This document shows positions 33,231 through 41,275 of a DNA stretch of 64,000 nucleotides, piece after piece. The stretch spans positions 1 to 64,000 of the forward strand of contig NZ_FRYK01000004.1 in assembly GCF_900148835.1 (NCBI RefSeq), in the 5' to 3' direction. Source of the DNA: Flavobacterium cucumis. Lineage in GTDB: Bacteria > Bacteroidota > Bacteroidia > Flavobacteriales > Flavobacteriaceae. Below the pieces are notes generated by a model that searched no databases, had not been told where the DNA came from, and saw only the letters and a program-made list of their open reading frames with translations. Position numbers and translations under genes: made by a program. Position 1 is the stretch's first letter. Each line of letters begins with the position of its first letter.

Positions 33231-33955
33231 TACCATTTCAATGATTTAAGTTGATAAACCGTTGCCGATAAAAATAAAAACGTCACACTCACAAAATACA
33301 CAATATCACGTGTATCTAACACACCGCGACTCATACTTTTAAAGTGATAATCCATTCCTAAAGCAGCAAACATCGAACTATAATTTCCAAGGAAAGAAGC
33401 AATGCCATCAAATCCGAAATAGAAAAAGAAACAACAAAAAACAGCAATAATAAAAGCCACAATTTGATTGTCTGATAAAGTAGAAGCAAAAATTCCAATT
33501 GCAGTGTAAGCTGCTATCAAGAACAACAATCCGAAATAGGAACCTAATGTGCTTCCCATATCAATATTACCTTGTGGATTTCCAAAATGCGAAATCGTCA
33601 ACACATAAATAATGGTAGGAACAATCGCTAAAACAATTAAAACTAAAGCGCCCAAGAATTTACCATTTACGATGTCCCAATTCGATAGCGGTTTGGTAAA
33701 CAACAATTCAATGGTTCCTTGTTTTTTCTCATCCGAAAAACTGCGCATGGTTACGGCTGGAATTAAGAAAATTAAAATCCATGGTGCCAATTTGAAAAAC
33801 GGACTCATATCGGCAAAACCCGAGTTTAATATGTTGAATTCGCCTTCAAAAACCCAAAGAAATAATCCGTTGAGTAAAAGAAAAATCCCGATGACTAAAT
33901 ATCCAATCGGCGAACCAAAAAAAGATTTTATTTCTCGTAATAATAATGCTTTCAT
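33230..33955 (-). CDS. gldF: gliding-motility ABC transporter permease GldF
   Basis: 241 aa with six hydrophobic segments. LLREIKSFFGSPIGYLVIGIF at the start and FLIPAVTMRSFSDEKKQGTIELL are the ABC-2 permease signatures found in GldF and NosY-like proteins. It is translationally coupled to gldG. The upstream region (33956-34003) is nearly identical to that of the lipoprotein gene next to it, which points to a local duplication or insertion. Confidence 0.93.
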   Translation of the reverse strand: MKALLLREIKSFFGSPIGYLVIGIFLLLNGLFLWVFEGEFNILNSGFADMSPFFKLAPWILIFLIPAVTMRSFSDEKKQGTIELLFTKPLSNWDIVNGKFLGALVLIVLAIVPTIIYVLTISHFGNPQGNIDMGSTLGSYFGLLFLIAAYTAIGIFASTLSDNQIVAFIIAVFCCFFFYFGFDGIASFLGNYSSMFAALGMDYHFKSMSRGVLDTRDIVYFVSVTFLFLSATVYQLKSLKW

Positions 33956-34003
33956 TTATGTTTTTCTTGTTTATAAGTTTAAACGTTTAAGAGTTTAAAA
34001 GTT
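33951..34003. repeat. 53-bp direct repeat, copy 1 (gldF start and leader)
   Basis: Includes the gldF start codon (CAT on the plus strand) and runs upstream through TTGTTTATAAGTTTAAACG. It matches 35011-35063 at 50 of 53 positions; the offset is exactly 1060 bases. Confidence 0.9.
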
Positions 34004-34013
34004 TGAATAATAT

Positions 34014-35015
34014 TTATTCTTTTATCATTAATTCAGTGTTTGTAGTCCAAAGACCAAAATATGGATTTTTTGAATCAGTTCTTTTCAACAATATCAAAAA
34101 AGGTTTATCAAAAATCATTTTTTTAGGTTTTGGTTTTTCAATTTCTTCAATTTCTTCAACAGCAGCAACTTCAATTTCAGCTTCACTTACAATTTCGGCT
34201 CCACTTTCGTTTAATATAAAAGCTGTTCTTTGATATGCTCTTTCTATGTTATAATTTTCATTTTGGGAGCTAAATTTGTTACCTTCTAATGAATCGTAAT
34301 TTGTCTCAATATTGAAATTAAATTTAGGAATTATTAATTGATCTTCCTCTTTGTAATAATACTTCCAATTTATTTTATTGTTTTTTATCTCTTTTTTACC
34401 AATTTCAGTTAGTCTCTCAATTTCTAAATTCATTTCAGAAATTGAATTGAATTTTTTTTCCGACATGAATAATATTACTTCATGTTCTTTTTCTTTAGGT
34501 ATTAATTTAACTATAAAGTTACTGTCATTTTTATAGTATATAATTTTTATGTTTTGAAATTGTTCATAAGTACAAAGACCAATTAAGCCAAAAGCAGCAA
34601 CTTTTTGACCATTAAAAGTAAGTTTATTACTGAGATTTTGAAGTTGATGTTCAAAGGGTAATGATTTGTCAAATTCAGCTTTTGCAATTATTAAATTTCC
34701 ATTTATTTCGGCACTAGACTCATATTCGTTACTTTCTAATACATTTTGAAATGATTTCGAATTATTAAGTAAATTTAATTGTGTAAACTCTGTTTGAATG
34801 CTTAAGGGAGAATTAATTTCTTTTCTTATTTCGTCCCATGCAAAAAGTAAGGACGCACAATATATAGAATTTTCATTATCTGAAATTTCATTTTCTAATG
34901 TTGGAATAAACTGTGTATTTTTATAATCAGATAGCTTCTTTACTTCTGTAAATTTTTTGTCGCTCTTGCAACTAAATAAAGATGTTAAAATGATTATATA
35001 TAAAAAGTACTTCAT
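34014..35015 (-). CDS. lipoprotein of unknown function, 333 aa
   Basis: Lipobox in IIILTSLFSCKSDKK (Cys16). The mature part has no recognised domain. It contains a Glu-rich segment (about 290-312, SEAEIEVAAVEEIEEIEKPK) and a beta-like end (FLILLKRTDSKNPYFGLW). It stands between gldF and the monooxygenase gene in a stretch that is otherwise housekeeping. It is bracketed by a 53-bp direct repeat that includes the start codons of both this gene and gldF. This suggests that it arrived by insertion with duplication of the gldF leader. Confidence 0.75.
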   Translation of the reverse strand: MKYFLYIIILTSLFSCKSDKKFTEVKKLSDYKNTQFIPTLENEISDNENSIYCASLLFAWDEIRKEINSPLSIQTEFTQLNLLNNSKSFQNVLESNEYESSAEINGNLIIAKAEFDKSLPFEHQLQNLSNKLTFNGQKVAAFGLIGLCTYEQFQNIKIIYYKNDSNFIVKLIPKEKEHEVILFMSEKKFNSISEMNLEIERLTEIGKKEIKNNKINWKYYYKEEDQLIIPKFNFNIETNYDSLEGNKFSSQNENYNIERAYQRTAFILNESGAEIVSEAEIEVAAVEEIEEIEKPKPKKMIFDKPFLILLKRTDSKNPYFGLWTTNTELMIKE

Positions 35016-35063
35016 TTATTTTTTTTTTGTTTATAAGTTTAAATGTTTAAGAGTTTAAAAGTT
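35011..35063. repeat. 53-bp direct repeat, copy 2 (lipoprotein start and leader)
   Basis: The partner of 33951-34003, with three mismatches. It is followed on the far side (35064-35095) by a CTCCTAACTCCTAACTC heptad run that copy 1 lacks. Confidence 0.9.
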
Positions 35064-35088
35064 ACTCCCAACTTCCATCTCCTAACTC

Positions 35089-35385
35089 CTAACTCAAAGT
35101 AACCAATCTATCCACGCTCCACGCTTCTGGTTTGTCGCTGAACAACGTTTTAGTATAACTCCAAACACCATCAAACAAAGCCGATTTTCTGTAATTTTCT
35201 AAAGCTTCTTCGTTTTCCCAATAACTATACGTAAAAAAAATACTTTTGTCGTTTTTGTCTTGATACAATTCTAAAAAACGGTTTCCTTCGAAGTTGCGTA
35301 TGTGGTGTTTCACTTCTTCAAAATTATTTAAAAAAGCTTCGATTTTATCTTCTTGAAAACGCATTTTTACAATTCTTATGAACAT
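35089..35385 (-). CDS. antibiotic biosynthesis monooxygenase (ABM) family protein
   Basis: A 98-aa ferredoxin-like alpha/beta protein: MFIRIVKMRFQEDKIEAFL, FLELYQDKNDKSIFFTYSYWENEEALENYR is the typical ABM signature. The family includes quinol monooxygenases and heme-degrading enzymes, often dimeric; the substrate here is unknown. Three bases separate it from the SAM hydrolase stop, so the two are co-transcribed. No signal peptide. Confidence 0.85.
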   Translation of the reverse strand: MFIRIVKMRFQEDKIEAFLNNFEEVKHHIRNFEGNRFLELYQDKNDKSIFFTYSYWENEEALENYRKSALFDGVWSYTKTLFSDKPEAWSVDRLVTLS

Positions 35386-35388
35386 ATC

Positions 35389-36216
35389 TTATTTGAATTT
35401 AATGGATACTGCATCTCTAAAGTGCAACCCTAATAAGGTCGCAGCCGAACCTACCGTTTTGGGATTACTCTTGTATATGGCAATTTCTAAATAGCCGTTT
35501 TCATTGAATAACGCTAAGAAATCACCTTCTAAGTCTTTTAATTGTTTCACATCCGAAACGGGAAAATCGGAGTAGCTTTTGTGCAAACGACTGAACTTTT
35601 TGTTTTTGATTACGATTTCGAACTTTCTTCCTCTAATTGTATCGTTAAATTGTTTTTGAGAAATATTGGTAACACAATTTCCAAAGGAATCAATGTACAC
35701 AATTTGTCCTTTAATTTCGCTTAAATCATCAGATACGGATGAGGTCAAAACACTTACCGGTTTCAACGATGAAATTTCTTTACCTATGACATTTAACAAT
35801 CCACCTCGTGCAATATGACAAGCTACTGCCACAAATACATCCATATCACTTGCATTCATATTCAATCGGTCGTGTATGGTAATGGCTACGATTTTCTGTG
35901 CTATTTTCTTCTGAATCAACGTGTTTAAAATTCCATTATCAGCACATATAAAATAATGATCGTCCCATTGCATGGCAATATGTTGGGTGTCGCCCACACG
36001 TTCACTATCAACCCCAATAATATGAATGGTTCCTTTTGGAAAGTTATGATAAGCGGCTTCAATACAATAACTCGCTTCTAAGGTGTTAAATAAGTCAATC
36101 TCGTGTGAAATGTCTACTATAACCGCTTCTTTGTGTTCCGATACTATTTTGCCTTTCAAAGCACCTACGAAGTAGTCTTTGTGTCCAAAGTCGGTAGTTA
36201 AAGTAATTATTGACAT
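35389..36216 (-). CDS. S-adenosyl-L-methionine hydrolase (DUF62 family)
   Basis: 275 aa with the family's N-terminal signature ITLTTDFGHKDYFVGALKG and DISHEIDLFNTLEASYCIE. It also carries FICADNGILNTL and the C-terminal beta-barrel part (IVYIDSFGNCVTNIS). Relatives hydrolyse SAM to adenosine and methionine, or halogenate it in fluorinase and chlorinase; the chlorinase/fluorinase-specific features are not evident. Divergent from phoH with a shared promoter region. First gene of a pair with the ABM protein. Confidence 0.9.
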   Translation of the reverse strand: MSIITLTTDFGHKDYFVGALKGKIVSEHKEAVIVDISHEIDLFNTLEASYCIEAAYHNFPKGTIHIIGVDSERVGDTQHIAMQWDDHYFICADNGILNTLIQKKIAQKIVAITIHDRLNMNASDMDVFVAVACHIARGGLLNVIGKEISSLKPVSVLTSSVSDDLSEIKGQIVYIDSFGNCVTNISQKQFNDTIRGRKFEIVIKNKKFSRLHKSYSDFPVSDVKQLKDLEGDFLALFNENGYLEIAIYKSNPKTVGSAATLLGLHFRDAVSIKFK

Positions 36217-36271
36217 TTTTTTGTTTATAACTTATTTGAAATCCAACAGTAGTTTTTACTAAATTTGATTG

Positions 36272-36300
36272 CAAAGCTAGTATAATTTTAGCGTTTCAAA
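36272..36300 (-). promoter_or_regulatory. promoter of the SAM hydrolase-ABM operon
   Basis: Minus strand: TTTG (36297-36300), a 17-base spacer, TAGCTTTG (36272-36279). A looser rightward candidate for phoH (TTTG 36264-36267, TAATTTTA 36283-36290) overlaps it. Confidence 0.7.
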
Positions 36301-36322
36301 AATAATTAAAAAAAGAAAGCCT

Positions 36323-37276
36323 TTGAACGAAAGAATCATTGAATTAGTAGACATTGCTCCAAAAGAATTTTGGGGTGCGCAAGACGCTCATCTTGAAACT
36401 ATTAAGAAGTATTATCCAAAACTTAAAATCGTAGCACGAGGAACTACTCTTAAGGCTTATGGTGAGCCTGAAATCTTAGATGAGTTTGAAAATCGCTTTA
36501 GAAGATTGATGCATCACTTTACGCGTTACAACAGTATTGATGATAATGTTATTTTGAGGGTTTTGGAGACAAGTCATCAACATGATGCCGAACACATGCA
36601 CGACCGCGATAAGATTTTAGTGCATGGAATAGGAGGAAAGTTAATCAAAGCCATGACACCTAACCAACAAAAATTGGTGGATTATGTACATAAAAATGAC
36701 ATGGTTTTTGCTGTTGGACCTGCAGGGACAGGAAAAACGTATACTGGAGTTGCTTTGGCCGTAAAAGCGTTGAAGGAAAAACAAGTCAAACGCATTATAC
36801 TAACGCGTCCAGCTGTGGAAGCAGGGGAGAACTTAGGTTTTCTTCCGGGAGATATGAAAGAAAAGTTAGACCCTTACATGCAACCCTTGTACGATGCCTT
36901 GCGCGATATGTTGCCCCCACAAACCTTAGAAGATTATATTTTAAAAGGAATTATCCAAATTGCTCCGTTAGCGTTTATGCGTGGGCGTACGTTAGATAAC
37001 GCTTTCGTAATCTTAGACGAAGCGCAAAATACGACACATTCTCAAATGAAAATGTTCTTAACCCGTATGGGAAAAAACGCCAAATTCATCATCACGGGCG
37101 ACCCAGGTCAGGTGGATTTACCAAGACGAACGATTTCAGGATTGAAAGAAGCGCTTTTAGTATTGAAAGATGTTGAAGGCATTGGAATCATTTACTTAGA
37201 TGATAAAGATATTGTGCGTCATAGATTAGTGAAGAAAATTATTGATGCTTACAAGAGTATTGAGAATAATGATTAG
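36323..37276 (+). CDS. PhoH-family ATPase
   Basis: 317 aa. Walker A in VGPAGTGKTYTGVALAVKAL (about 131), RPAVEAGENLGFLPGD, Walker B VILDEAQNTTHSQMKMFLTR, and ITGDPGQVDLP are PhoH signatures. The N-terminal 110 residues are a KH-like domain (IVARGTTLKAYGEPE). Members act in RNA metabolism and ribosome maturation, though the precise role is unsettled. The start is a TTG: the conserved N-terminus MNERIIELVDIAPKEFWG begins there, and the next ATG lies about 70 residues inside. Divergent from the SAM hydrolase. Confidence 0.93.
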   Translation: MNERIIELVDIAPKEFWGAQDAHLETIKKYYPKLKIVARGTTLKAYGEPEILDEFENRFRRLMHHFTRYNSIDDNVILRVLETSHQHDAEHMHDRDKILVHGIGGKLIKAMTPNQQKLVDYVHKNDMVFAVGPAGTGKTYTGVALAVKALKEKQVKRIILTRPAVEAGENLGFLPGDMKEKLDPYMQPLYDALRDMLPPQTLEDYILKGIIQIAPLAFMRGRTLDNAFVILDEAQNTTHSQMKMFLTRMGKNAKFIITGDPGQVDLPRRTISGLKEALLVLKDVEGIGIIYLDDKDIVRHRLVKKIIDAYKSIENND

Positions 37277-37352
37277 ATAAGTTTTCGAAAAATAGACTCC
37301 TTAAAATTTAAAACTGCGAATTATAAGGATTTAGTTTTTAAAAAATAAAAGA

Positions 37353-37467
37353 ACGTATCTGAAAGTCCTGTCCTGTCAAGCTGAACTCGTTTCAGTTTCT
37401 ATGAATAATAATTTATAGCTTCCGAATTGAATTTGGGAGGACAAATCGGTACTTTTTGATACGTTTT
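37353..37467. repeat. interspersed imperfect palindrome, copy A
   Basis: Outer arms ACGTATCTGAAAGT and ACTTTTTGATACGT are inverted. Inside are TGTCAAGCTGAACTCGTTTCAG, TTCTATGAATAATAATTTATAG and TTCCGAATTGAATTTGGGAGGACAA. It aligns along its whole length with 38193-38316. It occupies the 314-base gap between phoH and the barrel gene, which holds nothing else recognisable. Confidence 0.82.
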
Positions 37468-37590
37468 TTTATTTCTAATTCCTCAAAAGAGATATTCCAT
37501 AAACGTTAAAAAAATCTTATAATTTGTCCCTTTAAAAAATAAAACTTCAATTTTTCTCGTTCCAATTTGTAAACCTTAAAATCTACAAGT

Positions 37591-38100
37591 ATGAAAAAAG
37601 TTGTTTTATTTTTAACCACGCTATGTTTTGGTATCAGTTATGCACAAGAAATTCCAGAGGTGGATATCACAACCCGAAATTCTTGGTTTAAAGCAGGATT
37701 AACCACAGGTGTTTCCTTGGGAGATAGCAAAGACCTTGCTTCTTTCAATGTTGGAGTTGATGTTAGAGGGCAATATTTATTTGATCCGCATTTTGGGATT
37801 GGTATAGCATCGGGATACAATCATTTTTTTGGGAAAGATGGTATCGAGGATTTTGGAGTGATCCCTCTAGCGGGTTTTGCGCGCTATTATTTCCAGAATG
37901 AAGGGGTATTTGTGGGAGCCGATTTCGGTTACGGGTTCTTAACCAATGTGGATGATACAGGGGGATTGTATTTTAATCCACAAATCGGATATCATAACAA
38001 GAAATGGAACATATATGGTTATTATCAAAATACCTTTACCGATGGTATTGCTATTCGTTCTTTAGGAGTTGGGGTAACGTATAATATTATGTTTAAATAA
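37591..38100 (+). CDS. outer-membrane beta-barrel protein, 169 aa
   Basis: Signal peptide (MKKVVLFLTTLCFGISYAQ). The mature protein has eight amphipathic strands with Gly/aromatic alternation (WFKAGLTTGVSLGDS, FGIGIASGYNHFFG, FVGADFGYGFLTN) and ends in a Phe-terminated strand (SLGVGVTYNIMFK). This is the small OmpX/OmpW-like porin-fold family common in Bacteroidota; the function is unknown. It is flanked on both sides by copies of the same interspersed palindrome. Confidence 0.8.
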   Translation: MKKVVLFLTTLCFGISYAQEIPEVDITTRNSWFKAGLTTGVSLGDSKDLASFNVGVDVRGQYLFDPHFGIGIASGYNHFFGKDGIEDFGVIPLAGFARYYFQNEGVFVGADFGYGFLTNVDDTGGLYFNPQIGYHNKKWNIYGYYQNTFTDGIAIRSLGVGVTYNIMFK

Positions 38101-38104
38101 ATTT

Positions 38105-38195
38105 TCGTCCTACCGATTTTCTTAGAAAATGGTATCGAGAGAAGAAAATTGGGGTCAAAAACCGTTCTCAATTTTCGTCACTTCAAGTACAAAGC
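38105..38195. repeat. interspersed element related to the 12.9-kb repeat
   Basis: Read leftward it gives GTCACTTCAAG-type ends (as ACTTGAAGTGACG) and CTCTCGATACCATTTTCT, matching the TCTCGATACTATTTTC block of the 88-bp tandem repeat. It is more degenerate and directly abuts copy B of the second palindrome family. Confidence 0.65.
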
Positions 38196-38316
38196 GTATC
38201 TATAAGTCCAATCTTGTCAAGCTGATTCGCCTAGGCGAATTAGCTTCTATGAATAATTATTTATAGATTCCGAATTAAATTCGGAATGACAAAACAGTAC
38301 TTTTAGATGCGCTCTT
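38193..38316. repeat. interspersed imperfect palindrome, copy B
   Basis: Same layout as 37353-37467. The outer arms AGCGTATCTATAAGT / ACTTTTAGATGCGCT differ from copy A but still pair. It contains TTGTCAAGCTGATTCG, the extra palindrome TTCGCCTAGGCGAA, and TTCCGAATTAAATTCGGAA. Confidence 0.82.
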
Positions 38317-38333
38317 TTTTTATAAAATCTTTT

Positions 38334-38362
38334 TTTGAAAGTAAATAAATAGTTTACTTTTG
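38334..38362 (+). promoter_or_regulatory. purC promoter
   Basis: TTTG (38334-38337), a 17-base spacer, TACTTTTG (38355-38362): a perfect Bacteroidota promoter about 24 bases before the purC ATG. It rules out the upstream TTG, which lies inside it. Confidence 0.8.
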
Positions 38363-38386
38363 CACAACAAACAACAACACAACATA

Positions 38387-39337
38387 ATGAACACAATTAC
38401 GACTACCCATTTCAATTTTCCGGGTCAGAAATCAGTTTACCGTGGAAAAGTTAGAGAAGTTTACAATATCAACGATGACTTATTAGTGATGGTGGCTACC
38501 GACCGTCTTTCGGCATTTGATGTGGTTTTACCTAAGGGAATTCCTTATAAAGGACAAATCCTAAATCAAATCGCTACGAAGTTCATGGAATTAACGGCTG
38601 ATATTGTACCGAATTGGTTAGTAGCCACTCCCGATCCAAACGTAGCGGTAGGACATTTGTGTGAGCCGTTTAAAGTAGAAATGGTAATTCGTGGGTATTT
38701 ATCAGGTCATGCTGCGCGTGAATATGCAGCAGGAAGAAGAATCCTTTGCGGTGTGGAAATGCCAGAAGGATTAAAAGAAAACGATAAATTTCCAACACCA
38801 ATCATCACGCCAACAACAAAAGCAGATAACGGTTCGCACGACGAAGACATTTCGCGCGAAGCTATTTTAGCGAACGGAATTGTAACGGAAGAAGATTACC
38901 TAATTTTAGAAAAATACACTAGAGCCTTATACCAAAGAGGAACGGAAATTGCAGCCTCTCGCGGTTTAATCTTAGTAGATACGAAATACGAATTCGGGAA
39001 AACAAGGGACGGACAAATCGTATTAATCGATGAAATCCACACGCCTGATTCTTCGCGTTATTTCTACGCTGAAGGGTATCAAGAAAGACAAAACAACAAC
39101 GAAGAACAAAAACAATTGTCAAAAGAGTTCGTACGTCGTTGGTTAATTGAAAACGGGTTCCAAGGAAAAGAAGGACAACAAATTCCAAACATGACCGACG
39201 AATACATCGAAACGGTTTCAGAACGTTACATTGAGTTATTTGAAAACATCATTGGAGAAAAGTTCGTAAAAGCGGATATTTCTAACATTAATGAACGAAT
39301 TGAGAAGAATGTTTTGAAGTATTTACAGAATAGATAA
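38387..39337 (+). CDS. purC: phosphoribosylaminoimidazole-succinocarboxamide synthase
   Basis: SAICAR synthase of de novo purine synthesis, joining CAIR and aspartate with ATP. Visible signatures are [63 protein letters not shown] and [16 protein letters not shown]. The 316-aa length fits the eukaryote-like long form common in Bacteroidota. I start at [11 protein letters not shown], behind a consensus promoter, rather than at a TTG nine codons upstream that lies within the -7 element. Followed by a strong terminator. Confidence 0.96.
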   Translation: MNTITTTHFNFPGQKSVYRGKVREVYNINDDLLVMVATDRLSAFDVVLPKGIPYKGQILNQIATKFMELTADIVPNWLVATPDPNVAVGHLCEPFKVEMVIRGYLSGHAAREYAAGRRILCGVEMPEGLKENDKFPTPIITPTTKADNGSHDEDISREAILANGIVTEEDYLILEKYTRALYQRGTEIAASRGLILVDTKYEFGKTRDGQIVLIDEIHTPDSSRYFYAEGYQERQNNNEEQKQLSKEFVRRWLIENGFQGKEGQQIPNMTDEYIETVSERYIELFENIIGEKFVKADISNINERIEKNVLKYLQNR

Positions 39338-39358
39338 AAATTACTTTTATATAGTAAG

Positions 39359-39387
39359 AATCCCGAGTTAGCTCGGGATTTTTTTTG
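39359..39387. terminator. purC terminator
   Basis: AATCCCGAG-TTAG-CTCGGGATT with nine or more T residues behind it. Probably also serves the convergent lipoprotein gene. Confidence 0.85.
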
Positions 39388-39400
39388 TTTTGGAGATTTA

Positions 39401-40297
39401 TTAATCATCTTGTTCTGAAATTAAACTATATCCCGCGGCTCTTAATTGTACTGTATTCTTTAAATCTTCAAATTTTGAATAAAGTGCCTTTAGGCTATAA
39501 TGGTTTTCCATGCCATGGTCAAATATATGTTTGATTTTACCATTATTATAGCTGATTGTAAGGTCACACATTATGTGACTAGAACTTCTCTCAAAATACT
39601 TTTCTTTTAAACTTGGAAAATCCATATAATTCAGTAAATCAATTAATTCGGTGTATTCTTTCGAAGATAATCCTCTTTCGGCTTTATAATGGTATAAGGT
39701 ATCGTTTATGCCTTTTGATAATTTAAAGGTTGCTTTATGATTTTGGTTTATTACAATTTCATATTCACCTCTAATATTAAATCCATTAAATGTGATTTTT
39801 TCAATGTTATATTTTTTAGGGTTACTATTGTAATTAATAAGATTGCGATATTTGTAAATCAGTGTATCAACTCTGAAATTAAATTTAGAACCTTTTTTTA
39901 ATACTAAAAGGTCATGATTGTTTTTTCTGATAACTTTTGGAATTAAATCAGTACCACTTTCATGTAATCTAAAATGATTAATGGAATCATTGCCATAATT
40001 CATAAAAGCATAAGGGTACATTCTACCATATTTGTATTTTCCAGCAACAAAAAGATCTGTGTAGCCGTTATTATCAAAGTCTCCTTTACAATAAGGTTGC
40101 ATTGAGAGAGTAGAATCTTTTAGCATTTCTAAACGATAATTGTATTTTGTAAAGCTTGAGTCAAATGGCTTAATAAAATTTTCAACTTCGCTTATAGAGG
40201 CTAAACTGTCTATTTTAGTTGGTGTAAAGCCATCTTTCGATTCTTTTTTACAAGAAATAAAAAAGGAAACCAACGCTAAGCAAATTATTTTTTTCAT
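39401..40297 (-). CDS. lipoprotein with FG-GAP-like N-terminus, 298 aa
   Basis: Lipobox in LALVSFFISCKKESK (Cys16). Residues about 60-95 (YCKGDFDNNGYTDLFVAGKYK) resemble an FG-GAP/EF-hand-like calcium motif. The C-terminal part (about 170-290) has alternating strands and helices (YTELIDLLNYMDFPSLKEKY, MCDLTISYNNGKIKHIFDHG) like DUF6438-type lipoprotein domains, though that assignment is tentative. It follows, by 10 bases, another membrane-anchored protein on the same strand, so the two probably form an operon. Confidence 0.72.
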   Translation of the reverse strand: MKKIICLALVSFFISCKKESKDGFTPTKIDSLASISEVENFIKPFDSSFTKYNYRLEMLKDSTLSMQPYCKGDFDNNGYTDLFVAGKYKYGRMYPYAFMNYGNDSINHFRLHESGTDLIPKVIRKNNHDLLVLKKGSKFNFRVDTLIYKYRNLINYNSNPKKYNIEKITFNGFNIRGEYEIVINQNHKATFKLSKGINDTLYHYKAERGLSSKEYTELIDLLNYMDFPSLKEKYFERSSSHIMCDLTISYNNGKIKHIFDHGMENHYSLKALYSKFEDLKNTVQLRAAGYSLISEQDD

Positions 40298-40307
40298 GTT
40301 TAAGTTA

Positions 40308-41123
40308 TTACAGTTGATTTTTAATTTCTTTTATTATTTCACTTACTTCTTCGGTTGAATAAATGCAACCATGGCAAACTTTTACATTTCCTTTTTTATT
40401 TGTTACGTTATGAAACAAATCTAATTCTTGTTGACTAAATTTAGTCCCCGATTTCATTAATTTTAAAAATCCTTCAACTGCAAACATTTGTTTTTCAGTA
40501 TTAGTTGAATGTAGCCATTTTAAAATACTTTCTTTGTCTTTTTTGGCCACAAATTCATTCAATTGCATTCTCTCTTTTGAATACATTGCTCCAGCTCCAC
40601 AACCGTTTCCAAAAGTTATATTGGTTAGAAATAATTCTTTTTCGTTTAGTTCTGCTTGAAAATTATTTTTGAATGAAGTTTTTAAATTCTCAATTTCTTT
40701 ATCGTTCTTGAATTTTTCTATCAATTCATAATAAGGTTCCCATTCGTAAGAATCTGACCAGCTCGATTTTACTTTTTTGTTTTTTTCTTCGTTAAATTCA
40801 TAGTAAATAATCTCATTTTCTGAAGTAATTAATTTTACTTGAAAACATTCTAATGAAGTTGTTTTCTTTCCATTTTTATAAATGTATTGATAGTATTCAA
40901 AAACACCTTCGTTAAAACCAGGAGCTACTTCTCGAAAATATATCCAACGGCCATTTATTTTATCTTCATCAAATAACTTTTCAATACAGTTTTCAAGTTT
41001 TAAAAAATCTTTAGTTGAAAGTGCACTTTTGATATCGTCATTATTTTGAAAAAATAATTTAAAAGTTAAAACAGAACCAATAATCACAAGAATTGATACT
41101 ATAATTAAAGTGTTTTTTTTCAT
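40308..41123 (-). CDS. membrane-anchored hypothetical protein, 271 aa
   Basis: One N-terminal hydrophobic segment (LIIVSILVIIGSVLTFKLFF), without a lipobox, anchors a charged periplasmic domain rich in Lys, Glu and aromatic residues. A CHGC motif (VKVCHGCIYSTEE) near the C-terminus and a GNGCGAG stretch could bind metal or form a disulfide. No family is recognised. It is upstream of the FG-GAP-like lipoprotein in a likely two-gene operon. Confidence 0.68.
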   Translation of the reverse strand: MKKNTLIIVSILVIIGSVLTFKLFFQNNDDIKSALSTKDFLKLENCIEKLFDEDKINGRWIYFREVAPGFNEGVFEYYQYIYKNGKKTTSLECFQVKLITSENEIIYYEFNEEKNKKVKSSWSDSYEWEPYYELIEKFKNDKEIENLKTSFKNNFQAELNEKELFLTNITFGNGCGAGAMYSKERMQLNEFVAKKDKESILKWLHSTNTEKQMFAVEGFLKLMKSGTKFSQQELDLFHNVTNKKGNVKVCHGCIYSTEEVSEIIKEIKNQL

Positions 41124-41275
41124 GTTTCTATTTTTGAAAACTGTTTGTCTTATTTATTAAAAATAATAATTCTTTTACAGATACCTACAATTAAATGTCA
41201 AAAGAAATGATAAAAGGGTCAACGACACTCGTAAAAGAGGATAAGAGAAAATCCTTCTAAATCGGGATTATAGTT

